A DNA stretch of 64,000 bases from NCBI GenBank assembly GCA_964619885.1, contig CAZUGA010000005.1, forward strand, positions 62,001-126,000. The letters are read 5' to 3'. Below the pieces are notes generated by a model that searched no databases, was not told where the DNA came from, and was given only the letters and a program-made list of their open reading frames with translations. This document shows, piece after piece, positions 1 to 8,429 of the stretch; position 1 is the stretch's first letter; every line of letters begins with the position of its first letter. The position numbers were made by a program, and so were the translations under genes. This DNA is from CAZUGA01 sp964619885 (GTDB lineage Bacteria > Pseudomonadota > Gammaproteobacteria > Methylococcales > UBA1147).

Positions 1-1
1 T

Positions 2-304
2 TATTTAATGCGTAATCAAATTACAGCACAAGCACAACAAGAGATCAGCGAACAGCTCACTGGATTAATTAGAATTAGAGCATTTCAGTCTGACCAGATC
101 CAAGGTACCTTATCTCAATCTGGGCGCCAGCAATTTTCCGGCAGAATTGAGTTGTCCTGGGAAATTTTGGAAAACTTATTCCTGAATGGCGGTTATCAAT
201 ACGCATGGCAAGACCTGAGCAATGCAGCTACTGGACCCGGCAAGCAAAATACTGTTTTCCTAACCTTGCGTTATGAAATGTCCCCTCATTTTATTTTTCC
301 TTAA
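2..304 (+). CDS. C-terminal end of a probable outer-membrane beta-barrel protein (5' cut by window edge)
   Basis: The reading frame is open to the left edge of the window, so this is only the last 100 or so residues of a longer protein. The visible part has alternating polar and hydrophobic stretches typical of beta-strands (for example IELSWEILENLFLNGGYQYAW and VFLTLRYE). It ends near an aromatic residue, as many outer-membrane barrels do. Exosortase-A type exopolysaccharide loci often carry an outer-membrane barrel protein at this place, next to the sugar transferase and chain-length genes found downstream. That link is inference, because no catalytic motif is visible and most of the gene is missing. 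An internal ATG at position 8 is not a convincing start, since the frame continues upstream of it. Confidence 0.45.
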   Translation, partial: YLMRNQITAQAQQEISEQLTGLIRIRAFQSDQIQGTLSQSGRQQFSGRIELSWEILENLFLNGGYQYAWQDLSNAATGPGKQNTVFLTLRYEMSPHFIFP

Positions 305-574
305 CCGAATGTCGTATAAATTTGTTAGAGAGAATTTAATGAATTTAGGAACACAAAGTCCGGTTGGCAAGCTTCTATGAATGAAACGAAAAATACACTG
401 ATTGGGCGGCATAAAATTAAGATTTCTTTGCGACGGATTTTGTCTCTCTTTGGCGACAGTCTAAATCGTTGTTTTGGTGTTTAATATTAGAATTTCATGA
501 TTGATGTCGCTGGAATACAACAGTCTAATACAATTTGTCGGAGCCACCCCGGCGAAATCGACCTATAGCTGGCG

Positions 575-616
575 GCCGATAAATCGGCATATTTATTGCT
601 TTGCTTAATTAAGCAA
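575..616. promoter_or_regulatory. Two adjacent palindromes upstream of the EPS sugar transferase
   Basis: The 505-base stretch 305-809 holds no convincing gene. It contains two perfect inverted repeats twelve bases apart: GCCGATAAATCGGC (575-588) and TTGCTTAATTAAGCAA (601-616). They lie about 200 bases before the start of the plus-strand sugar transferase. The first could also form a weak hairpin behind the upstream barrel gene. Their closeness suggests operator sites for the exopolysaccharide locus, but no regulator gene is nearby, so this is inference. Confidence 0.3.
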
Positions 617-809
617 CAAATTGCTTTTAGCATTCAAGATAGCTTTAGTTTTAAAGGAATTTAGACAAGCAATGATAACGAAGTATTGTAATGAATTACG
701 ATACTACAGTTTTGCGCCTGTTTTTAGCAGTTGGAATCTAAGGGTATTGACGCATAGGTGCGGCTTTACCTGAACAGGATGATTTTGGTTTTTCAGTATT
801 AAGGACAAG

Positions 810-2225
810 ATGCCTCCAGAACACATCAGTGGTTTAATTAGACCGCATCACTCAAAGCTACTAGGGCTGGTTCGACTCCTGGATAGCCTGGCTATTTTTG
901 CCGCGCTCTGGGCAACCACCTTGGGGTATGGGATAGCGTGGTCCCACGACTACACCCGACTGGGTTTGATGGCAATCCTACTATTCACATTTTTCTCTGA
1001 ATATTTTGAAGTATACGCAACCTGGAGGGCCGCACCCCTATACAGAGAAGCACTCCGAATCCTTTTCACATGGGGGTTTTGTGTTGCGATACTTCTACTC
1101 ATCGGCTTTGCGCTAAAATCAACATCTGAATATTCGCGGGTTGTACTTTCACTATGGATTCTAAGTGCGCCGACCGCGATTATTCTAATGCATTCACTTA
1201 GGCGCGGATTTCTAGGATTTCTCAGGATCAACAAACTAAATACACGATCCATAGCGATCGCCGGTGGTAATGAGCTGGGTGACCGGTTGGAATCTACTAT
1301 CCAAAAAATGCCATGGCTCGGTTACAACTTTTTCGGCTACTACGATGACCGTGATAGTCATAGGTGCGATGCGAAGCTAGACGACAAATTGGTTCGCCAT
1401 GGTCGCTTTAAAGATTTGTGCTCCGACGCTAAAAACGGCAAGCTGGACGTCGTCTATATCACTTTACCGTTGAGTGCGGAAAAACGAATCAGAAGTCTGG
1501 TCAGTATGCTCGCCGATTCCACGGTATCGGTCTATTTTATTCCAAACCTGTTCGTATTCGACCTACTGCATGCTCGCTGGAATACGCTACACGGCTTGCC
1601 CGTCGTGAGTATATTCGAATCACCATTTTTTATGATAGATGGCTGGATCAAACGGTTCATTGATCTAGTAATGACAGTAATTATCCTACCCTTGATCAGT
1701 ATTCCTATGCTATTGATTGCAATAGGCATTAAACTATCATCGCCTGGACCGGTTATTTTTAAACAACGCCGTTACGGTATGCGGGGCGAGCCGATCGAAG
1801 TATGGAAGTTTAGATCAATGCGGGTGTGCGAAGATGGCGATAACATCAAGCAAGCTACCCGCAATGATACCCGAACAACAACTTTTGGCGCATTTTTGAG
1901 GCGCACCTCGCTGGACGAATTACCGCAGTTTCTGAACGTCATACAAGGCACTATGTCAATCGTCGGCCCACGCCCGCACGCGATCGTTCACAATGAATAC
2001 TACCGCGAGCAAATTCCGGGTTATATGCTGCGGCATAAAGTAAAACCCGGGATCACAGGGCTCGCACAAATCAGCGGGTTTCGCGGTGAAACGGATACCC
2101 TAGACAAAATGGAAGGTCGAATTCGATTAGATTTGGAATACATCCGACGCTGGTCCGTATGGCTGGACACGGTAATCATACTAAAAACTATCGTCTATGT
2201 ACTCCGCGGAAAATTAGCGTATTGA
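810..2225 (+). CDS. Undecaprenyl-phosphate sugar-1-phosphate transferase (WcaJ/EpsB-like polyprenyl glycosylphosphotransferase)
   Basis: This membrane enzyme transfers a hexose-1-phosphate, usually glucose, from a nucleotide sugar to undecaprenyl phosphate and so starts each exopolysaccharide repeat unit at the inner membrane. Four membrane segments lie in about the first 135 residues. A central nucleotide-binding-like domain (residues 140-260) follows, then a fifth membrane segment near 280-310. The C-terminal catalytic domain has KFRSMR, DELPQFLNVIQGTMSIVGPRP and KPGITGLAQISG, hallmarks of the bacterial sugar transferase family. The length of 471 residues is normal. The ATG is preceded by AAGGA at good spacing. 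It is the only plus-strand gene of the EPS locus and converges on the glycosyltransferase operon. The exact sugar is not provable from sequence. Confidence 0.9.
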   Translation: MPPEHISGLIRPHHSKLLGLVRLLDSLAIFAALWATTLGYGIAWSHDYTRLGLMAILLFTFFSEYFEVYATWRAAPLYREALRILFTWGFCVAILLLIGFALKSTSEYSRVVLSLWILSAPTAIILMHSLRRGFLGFLRINKLNTRSIAIAGGNELGDRLESTIQKMPWLGYNFFGYYDDRDSHRCDAKLDDKLVRHGRFKDLCSDAKNGKLDVVYITLPLSAEKRIRSLVSMLADSTVSVYFIPNLFVFDLLHARWNTLHGLPVVSIFESPFFMIDGWIKRFIDLVMTVIILPLISIPMLLIAIGIKLSSPGPVIFKQRRYGMRGEPIEVWKFRSMRVCEDGDNIKQATRNDTRTTTFGAFLRRTSLDELPQFLNVIQGTMSIVGPRPHAIVHNEYYREQIPGYMLRHKVKPGITGLAQISGFRGETDTLDKMEGRIRLDLEYIRRWSVWLDTVIILKTIVYVLRGKLAY

Positions 2226-2342
2226 GCCAAACACCAATCCTAGTTTCTACCGCTTGATAATCCACATCCCCAAACAACGCACCTGATTACCGGCAGTTAT
2301 CGAGTTTGATAACCACGGTTATTGTCCATCAAAATTATCATA

Positions 2343-3542
2343 TTAAGCATAGAGTAGATTATAGGCTGCCAACAACTTGGGAGCCTCGTAATCCCAGGCT
2401 AGCTCATTAACAACCCGATCGTATCCGTAGCGCCCCATTTTGTCTCTCAGTGATTGATTTTTCAGCAATTGTACGATCTTTTCCGCCAAATCTATTTCAT
2501 CGTTTTGCTTCGCATACAATGAAGCGTCCTGGGCAGAATATCTCCCCTCGATCAGGTCGAATTGAACGATAGGTTTTGCCAGAGCCATATATTCCATAAT
2601 CTTATTCATGGTCGACTTATCGTTCATTTCGTTGGCGACATCGGGATTGACACATACATCCGCGGTATTGAGCATTTCAAGCATGTCCTGATCCGGAACC
2701 CGGCCGCTGAACGTGACGTACTCGGATAGACCCAATTGGGCAGCATACTCTTTGAGAGCCTCTAGTTCTGTTCCACCGCCAACCAATCCAAAATGAACAT
2801 CCGAATATCCCATTTTGAATACAATATGCCGGGCAGCCCGAAGTAGATAATCTATACCCTCTTGTTTACCCATAACTCCGACATACCCCACTAAAAAGGT
2901 TCTGCCCTGTTTCAATTCTGGCACGGGTGGAATTATCTTCAATCGGTCCATTTTCGGCCCGCTACGTACGACAATGACCCGCTCGGGCGCCATATTCCCG
3001 CGTTCAATTGCAATTTTACGATAAGATTGGTTGGTCGCGATGGATACATCGGCGGTTTTAAATGTTAAATATTCACAAGCGCGCATCACTTTATAAAAAA
3101 AATCTCGCTTGTTGAATTTAGCTTCGTACAGCTCTGGGTTAATATCGTGATGGTCAAACAAAAACTTTTTGCCGAACAATTTGAAGAAAAATCCAATCAG
3201 GAAAATATTGTCCGGTGGATTGCACGCATGAATTACATCGAAACCGTGTTTTAACAGCACTCGCCAAGCCAGCAAAAACTCCCAAAACAATGCAGCCGAA
3301 TATTCAACCAAATAACCTAAGGCACCATCAGCTTCCAACGGCAAATTATGTCTATAAATGTGTATACCGTCGATTTGTTCGTACTTGGATTCATAGCCTT
3401 TACCCGTCGGACAAATGATACTGACCAGGTATCCATTTTTCCGCAGCGTCGTCGCCTCTTGCCAAACCCGACGGTCGAACGGCGATGGTAGATTTTCTAC
3501 GATGATAAGTACTTTACGTTGATCGCTACCAACAAATGCCAT
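2343..3542 (-). CDS. GT4-family glycosyltransferase
   Basis: This is a cytoplasmic glycosyltransferase of the GT-B fold, predicted to add a sugar to the lipid-linked repeat unit. The N-terminal domain begins VLIIVENLPSPFDRRVWQEA, a pattern seen in EPS and capsule GT4 enzymes. The C-terminal domain has GYVGVMGKQEGIDYLLRA and the EYMALAKPIVQFDLIEGR region that stands in for the E-x7-E motif. I chose the ATG at 3542 because AGGAAAATACG precedes it. A TTG further upstream, giving a longer protein, has no such site. The start overlaps the end of the upstream dehydrogenase gene by 17 bases, which suggests translational coupling. It is the last gene of the minus-strand EPS operon. Donor and acceptor are unknown. 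Confidence 0.88.
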   Translation of the reverse strand: MAFVGSDQRKVLIIVENLPSPFDRRVWQEATTLRKNGYLVSIICPTGKGYESKYEQIDGIHIYRHNLPLEADGALGYLVEYSAALFWEFLLAWRVLLKHGFDVIHACNPPDNIFLIGFFFKLFGKKFLFDHHDINPELYEAKFNKRDFFYKVMRACEYLTFKTADVSIATNQSYRKIAIERGNMAPERVIVVRSGPKMDRLKIIPPVPELKQGRTFLVGYVGVMGKQEGIDYLLRAARHIVFKMGYSDVHFGLVGGGTELEALKEYAAQLGLSEYVTFSGRVPDQDMLEMLNTADVCVNPDVANEMNDKSTMNKIMEYMALAKPIVQFDLIEGRYSAQDASLYAKQNDEIDLAEKIVQLLKNQSLRDKMGRYGYDRVVNELAWDYEAPKLLAAYNLLYA

Positions 3543-4839
3543 CGTATTTTCCTGGTTCACTTTTGTTAGTGCCAATCCGGACCAGATCGACTACAACCTG
3601 TCCTTCTCGAATTTTTGACGGAATTGACGTGAATTCCGGTGCACTGTTACCGACAACTATCGTTTCTGCATGATCCAGCACATCCTGAAGCTGATCTACC
3701 ATGATTCTAGAAATATGTGGGATATGATTTAAAATATAATCTTTGTTGGCACCGACCAATTTAGCAATATTAACGTTCTTGTCGTAGATTTTGAGGTCGT
3801 AACCCTTCCCCAACAAACGCTCAATAATCTCAACCAGTGGGCTCTCTCTAAGATCATCAGTCCCGGCTTTAAAGCTAAAACCCAAGATACCTATCCGTCG
3901 CTTCCCCTTCTCAGTAATCATGCGAAATCCACGATCGATTTGAGCGTTATTGCTAGGTAGAATTGAATTTAGGATCGGCAAATCCAGATCGAGACTTCTA
4001 CCTTTATAGGTTAACGCCCGGACATCTTTGGGAAGACATGAACCGCCAAAAGCAAACCCCGGTTTCATATAGTAAGGCGATAGATTTAGTTTGGTATCCT
4101 TACAAAAAATATCCATGACTTGGTGGCCATCCAAATCCAAAGATTTACAAATATTTCCGATTTCATTGGCGAAACCCACCTTTAACGCATGCCAAACGTT
4201 ATCCGTATATTTCACCATCTCGGCAGTTTCTACGTCAGTACGAATCACCGGCCCCGGCAAATTTTGATACACAGAGGCCAATAATTCCCCGCTCTTCGGG
4301 TCAGTTTCACCAATCACCGTCTTTGGCGGATTGTAAAAATCATAAACGGCAGAACCCTCCCGCAAAAATTCCGGATTGTTACAAACACCGAAATGTTTTC
4401 CAGCCTTCTTCTTAGAATATATCTCCAATGTTGGGATAACCAGATCGCGCATAGTACCCGGCAACATCGTGCTGCGTACTACAACAACATGATCGGCGCC
4501 ATAATCTCTTAGCGTGGTTCCGATCTCTTCACAGACCGTACGTACATACTTTAGATCCAATGCGCCATTCATTTGGCTTGGCGTGCCTACACAAATAAGA
4601 GAAACGTCGGTATTTTTTATCGCATAGTCAACTTCCGTTGTAGCCTTCAGATTTCCGATTTCGACGTTGCGTTGAATCAGCTCGCCAATATTTTTTTCTA
4701 TAATCGGTGATTGCCCCCGATTAATCATGTCTACCTTTGTTTTATTAGGATCGACACCTATAACTTCATGCCCCTGTTCCGCTAAACATCCCGCCGACAC
4801 TGCCCCGACATAGCCGAGACCAAATATACCTATCCTCAC
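3526..4839 (-). CDS. algD: GDP-mannose 6-dehydrogenase (AlgD-like nucleotide sugar dehydrogenase)
   Basis: It oxidises a nucleotide hexose to the uronic acid in two NAD-dependent steps, most likely GDP-mannose to GDP-mannuronate. The Rossmann motif GLGYVGAVSAGCLAEQGHEVIGVD opens the protein. The catalytic cysteine is in GFAFGGSCLPKDVRALTY, and NLSPYYMKPGFAFGG matches AlgD rather than generic UDP-glucose dehydrogenases. About 437 residues is the usual length. I prefer the GTG at 4839, giving MRIGIFG as in AlgD, over a TTG one codon earlier. Its place in an EPS operon implies that the polymer contains a uronic acid, which fits the neighbouring heparinase/alginate-lyase-like gene. Substrate choice between GDP-mannose and UDP-glucose is inferred from motif likeness only. 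Confidence 0.85.
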   Translation of the reverse strand: MRIGIFGLGYVGAVSAGCLAEQGHEVIGVDPNKTKVDMINRGQSPIIEKNIGELIQRNVEIGNLKATTEVDYAIKNTDVSLICVGTPSQMNGALDLKYVRTVCEEIGTTLRDYGADHVVVVRSTMLPGTMRDLVIPTLEIYSKKKAGKHFGVCNNPEFLREGSAVYDFYNPPKTVIGETDPKSGELLASVYQNLPGPVIRTDVETAEMVKYTDNVWHALKVGFANEIGNICKSLDLDGHQVMDIFCKDTKLNLSPYYMKPGFAFGGSCLPKDVRALTYKGRSLDLDLPILNSILPSNNAQIDRGFRMITEKGKRRIGILGFSFKAGTDDLRESPLVEIIERLLGKGYDLKIYDKNVNIAKLVGANKDYILNHIPHISRIMVDQLQDVLDHAETIVVGNSAPEFTSIPSKIREGQVVVDLVRIGTNKSEPGKYDGICW

Positions 4840-4867
4840 CAATTTTCACCAATTCAAGTTGTTATTC

Positions 4868-6859
4868 TTAATTCGAACAATTCAATATCGCCTTCAAATC
4901 AGTATTTCCCGCGATTGAGTTTTTCCAAACAACTGTAGCCGTTGGTGTTTTACAATCATATCGCCTGGAAATCCAACCCAAAGGTAAAATCTCGTCCCCA
5001 ATAAATAATTCAGTTTCAACAGGTTCGACTGGATCAATGTCCAGACGATAACCATCGACACAGGCTCGAATCGTGCCATTTTTTTCTACGCTTACATCGC
5101 AATGCTCTGAAAAATGCCAGAAGCGCTCGATCGAATGAGAAGCGATACACTCAAGCCTATCGATGATTTCAAATCCGTCTTTACTATCAAAATTAATCGC
5201 CCGGATATGCGTTACCGGATCTTTCAAGCGACAATATCCATCGTGTCTACCCATAAAACTTTGCCGATTTGGCTGCTCATCCCATTGTAGACACCGCACA
5301 TTCGCATGCTTTACCCACATAAAATTACCGCCCGGCATCGATTGGTCAACGCCGTCAACACGGAGAGTATTATGTGCGGACGTGCCACGAAAATAATCCC
5401 GCCATTTTTTCTGAGTATGATAAGCAAACGTTCCCGGATCAATTAAAAATTCTCTGCCAGAAATTGATAACACGACGGACAAAGCATCAGCATGGCCGTG
5501 CGCCGCAATAGACAAATAACCCAATGAGCCAGAATCGACGAGCATTTTAATTTCTGAATCCAAGCCAAAATCAGACCCTAATACGTAATAACCACCGTGC
5601 GCAAACCCGGACGACCATTTATGGCTACGATTGCTAGACGCTAGAGAATCAAAATTGATCTGACCTTGTGTTCCGAATAACCACAACGATTTATCGTCGA
5701 AGTGACCCGCTTTTTGCTTAAAATCTTCACGTTGAAACAGCACTGCCCCCGAAGCCAACATTGATTTATATGGGCAAAAATCCTTTTCCCTCGACAGTTG
5801 GGTAACGTAACCATCATCCGCATCACCAATCATCGGTACGTTCCCGCCAACGTCGATTAGGCTGGCGACAAATTCCAACATTTTCTCAAGTACAATCCAA
5901 TACGAATCATCAAAATCACGTTCAGCAGCGCGAGCCGCCAGACCAGAAAACAATAAAAAATCAAAAACAAATTGCTGATATGAAGTGGCTTGCTCGCGGT
6001 TTACACCGTCAGCGTAATTTTGTTTTTCCGCTTGTTGGATGAGTATCTGTTGCGCTGTATCCGCCCAAGCCTCTGAATTAGCCCAACACGGCCACGTCAA
6101 AGCCCCGATAAACAACCCAGCGGCCTCACCAATAAGATGATTATTCGCGGAGGAGTAGGCCGACCAATGACCAGAGATAAAATGACAATGTTGGTAGACT
6201 GACTTCATCCAATCACGGCGAAACTCCTCGCCCTTTTTACCATCAAATATTGGCGATTCGATATCGCCGATAAGTTGCCAAATGATGGCCCAGTTGATCA
6301 AACGAATACCCAATTCCAACGAGCTGGTCCAATTGGCACCGAACGGATAAGGGCATTGCTCAAACCAACTATTCAATTGATCTTTCAATACATCTAGATA
6401 TTGAATTTGCCCACTAATAGCATAAGCTTGCGCTATACACACCAATTGCAAGTGCCGATTGGGTTCCCACAAATATTTAATATCACCGACCAAATTTTCG
6501 TTTCTATAATTTAACGTTTTTCCAAAACTTATAGGTGCGACGACTGAAGACTTGTAATTTTTATTCCAATTTATCGTATAACCGGCATTAATATTATCGA
6601 TGGAAAACACCGGGAACTGGCCCTTGATAATCTGCTCTGCGGCTACTCGATATTCGCTCGTTACTGATTCTCCTCGCCCAATTATCCAACCCTCGACCGA
6701 ATACTTATGGTCTATTTCTGCCGGAATCCGCGCAAGCCCCACACCGCTCGACTGGATTGTAGCCACTAGCAAATCGCGAATCCGGTGAGCAATTTCAGAA
6801 ATCCCCATGCAATGCAAACGATTGAGCTTCCATCTCAGATTTGAAATCAACGCAAGCAT
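4868..6859 (-). CDS. Heparinase II/III family polysaccharide lyase-like protein
   Basis: Members of this family cleave uronic-acid polysaccharides by beta-elimination. In biosynthetic loci they may trim or edit the growing polymer. The protein is 663 residues. It has an N-terminal helical toroid domain with WANSEAW and NNHLIGEAAGLF, and a C-terminal beta-sandwich with AAHGHADALSVVLSISGREFLIDPGTF and FRGTSAHNTLRVDG, the signature of heparinase II/III C-terminal domains. No clear signal peptide is visible, as in many EPS-locus members. The ATG follows directly on the stop of the upstream glycosyltransferase, so the two are co-translated. Together with the AlgD-like gene it points to a uronate-containing exopolysaccharide. 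Actual lyase activity is not proven. Confidence 0.85.
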   Translation of the reverse strand: MLALISNLRWKLNRLHCMGISEIAHRIRDLLVATIQSSGVGLARIPAEIDHKYSVEGWIIGRGESVTSEYRVAAEQIIKGQFPVFSIDNINAGYTINWNKNYKSSVVAPISFGKTLNYRNENLVGDIKYLWEPNRHLQLVCIAQAYAISGQIQYLDVLKDQLNSWFEQCPYPFGANWTSSLELGIRLINWAIIWQLIGDIESPIFDGKKGEEFRRDWMKSVYQHCHFISGHWSAYSSANNHLIGEAAGLFIGALTWPCWANSEAWADTAQQILIQQAEKQNYADGVNREQATSYQQFVFDFLLFSGLAARAAERDFDDSYWIVLEKMLEFVASLIDVGGNVPMIGDADDGYVTQLSREKDFCPYKSMLASGAVLFQREDFKQKAGHFDDKSLWLFGTQGQINFDSLASSNRSHKWSSGFAHGGYYVLGSDFGLDSEIKMLVDSGSLGYLSIAAHGHADALSVVLSISGREFLIDPGTFAYHTQKKWRDYFRGTSAHNTLRVDGVDQSMPGGNFMWVKHANVRCLQWDEQPNRQSFMGRHDGYCRLKDPVTHIRAINFDSKDGFEIIDRLECIASHSIERFWHFSEHCDVSVEKNGTIRACVDGYRLDIDPVEPVETELFIGDEILPLGWISRRYDCKTPTATVVWKNSIAGNTDLKAILNCSN

Positions 6860-7948
6860 TTACACAACATCCGTTGAATTCAATGCATTTGTCCGTACTC
6901 TACCAATTTCGTGATAAATGGTCTCGATTTGCGGCACGATGGATTCAGAAGAAAAAGTATTGCGAACTTTCTCCTCAGCAGCCAAGCTCATTTGGCGCAG
7001 CAGCTGTTTGTCGCCCAATAGCCGCTCTATCGATTCCGCCAATTGATCTACATTACCAGGCTCTATCAACAAGCCTTCCACGCCGTCAGACACAGCATCC
7101 GGAATCCCTCCCACAGGGGTCGAGATGACCGGCAAACCAGAAGACATTGCCTCTAAAATGCTCATTGGCAAGCCTTCGTTATATGATGGCATAACATATA
7201 TCCACGATTGACTACGCAGCTTAACGGCTTCTTTTTGATCTATCCAACCAGGTAATTCGATATTTTCCTCAACCCCCATTAATCGCGCATAACGTGCAAC
7301 TTCTTCTCTCTCACCGTCCCCAGCCGCGATTAACCGGACGTCCGGATGCCTCTGCTTGACCTTAACCAAGGCCTCAATAATGTCATAAATTCCTTTTCTT
7401 TTTCCCAATCGCCCAAGAAACAGCAAAGTTTTACGCGACTCTCTACAAACTTCTTCATTTAACGTTTGAACAGGATTGTAAATTGATAGCACCGCAGGAC
7501 GAGAGACTAACGGTTTGAGCCACGATTGCCATTGAGGAGACAGTGCGATCAAACAATAACATCGATTTAGTAGGCTTCTAATCAAAAACCTTCTAAACGA
7601 TGAGCATTCTTCTTTGTAGAATACTTGAAATTCGGCGCCGTGGAGATGGAAGATTACCGGCACGCGAAATAAAAACGCGCTAGCAATAAAAACCGATTTT
7701 CGCCAAAAACTCACCCTTGACGAAACGTGCGCATGAACCGCCAAAACCTCTGATCGATACAGTTCTAAATTAAAGAAAATCAATCCGCGAGCAGCAACTA
7801 AGATTTTTTTTAAACCGGTACCGTCACAGTGGGTAGCGATATAGCTTATCGGCCACCGCTTAAACAAACCGTTTGATTTGTACACATTCACGACAGAGGA
7901 TATCCCTCCCTTCGTATCCAAAGCCGTTCCCAACATCACTATTTTCAT
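6860..7948 (-). CDS. GT4-family glycosyltransferase
   Basis: This GT-B fold glycosyltransferase of the EPS operon is predicted to act at the cytoplasmic face on the lipid-linked intermediate. The N-terminus MKIVMLGTALDTKGGISSVV is a typical GT4 nucleotide-free domain with a GGI loop. The C-terminal half has LLFLGRLGKRKGIYDIIEA, GDGEREEV and the canonical E-x7-E stretch EGLPMSILEAMSSGLPVISTPVGG. I use the ATG at 7948, giving 362 residues. A TTG three codons upstream lacks support. The stop touches the start codon of the heparinase-like gene. Donor sugar and linkage cannot be read from the sequence. Confidence 0.88.
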   Translation of the reverse strand: MKIVMLGTALDTKGGISSVVNVYKSNGLFKRWPISYIATHCDGTGLKKILVAARGLIFFNLELYRSEVLAVHAHVSSRVSFWRKSVFIASAFLFRVPVIFHLHGAEFQVFYKEECSSFRRFLIRSLLNRCYCLIALSPQWQSWLKPLVSRPAVLSIYNPVQTLNEEVCRESRKTLLFLGRLGKRKGIYDIIEALVKVKQRHPDVRLIAAGDGEREEVARYARLMGVEENIELPGWIDQKEAVKLRSQSWIYVMPSYNEGLPMSILEAMSSGLPVISTPVGGIPDAVSDGVEGLLIEPGNVDQLAESIERLLGDKQLLRQMSLAAEEKVRNTFSSESIVPQIETIYHEIGRVRTNALNSTDVV

Positions 7949-8125
7949 TATAAACAATCAAAATCTAAAGATTTATTGCGTATCACTTATTTTTTCTCCC
8001 GATCGACAGAGATTAATATTTATCGATACGACGTTGAACCGAATTCAAAATACCTATACCCCACATTCCAATTCAGTTATTCGCTGATATCCTGTTCAAA
8101 ATTGTTCGCCAGGCAAACCTGTATG

Positions 8126-8388
8126 TTAAGGCATTACAATGTTGCTCAACGATTCCGTCGCCACGGAATTGAGCAGTACAAAGAATCCTATTGAATCAAT
8201 CAACCGAGCAAATTTGTCGGGAATTGGCCCCATAACCAGTTCTTTAATATCAGGCCTAGAAATATCATTCACTTGCCTACGCAAAAAGTTTGTGACCCAT
8301 CGAAATTATTCTTAATTTTTTCCATCAAAGCGTAATCGGCGGTTAGATAATCAATACTCCTAAGATCATCGAATAGCGAAACTCTACA
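8126..8388 (-). pseudogene. Probable decayed or frameshifted small coding remnant between flippase and glycosyltransferase
   Basis: The 480-base gap between the flippase and the next glycosyltransferase is not featureless. On the minus strand an open frame at 8388-8269 reads as ordinary protein (SLFDDLRSIDYLTADYALME). It ends in a TGA that overlaps a GTG in another frame (8272), which opens a 48-residue frame ending at 8126 (VNDISRPDIKELVMGPIPDK and LIDSIGFFVLLNSVATES). Together they look like one C-terminal protein fragment broken by a frameshift, or two tiny overlapping genes. I do not recognise the family. The rest of the gap (7949-8125) holds nothing I can support. Confidence 0.3.
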
Positions 8389-8429
8389 TTATTATTGCAC
8401 CAAACAACACGTCCCCAAATCAATACCGG

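Noticed and set aside
377..484. 35-codon open frame between the barrel gene and the sugar transferase
   Set aside because: Short, no ribosome site and no protein-like pattern; most likely chance.
2303..2330. Possible terminator (ATAACC/GGTTAT arms) between the convergent sugar transferase and glycosyltransferase
   Set aside because: The loop would be only two bases and there is no U-tract on either strand.
7976..8194. Plus-strand open frame in the gap before the flippase gene
   Set aside because: Composition is not protein-like and the minus-strand frames in the same stretch are more convincing.
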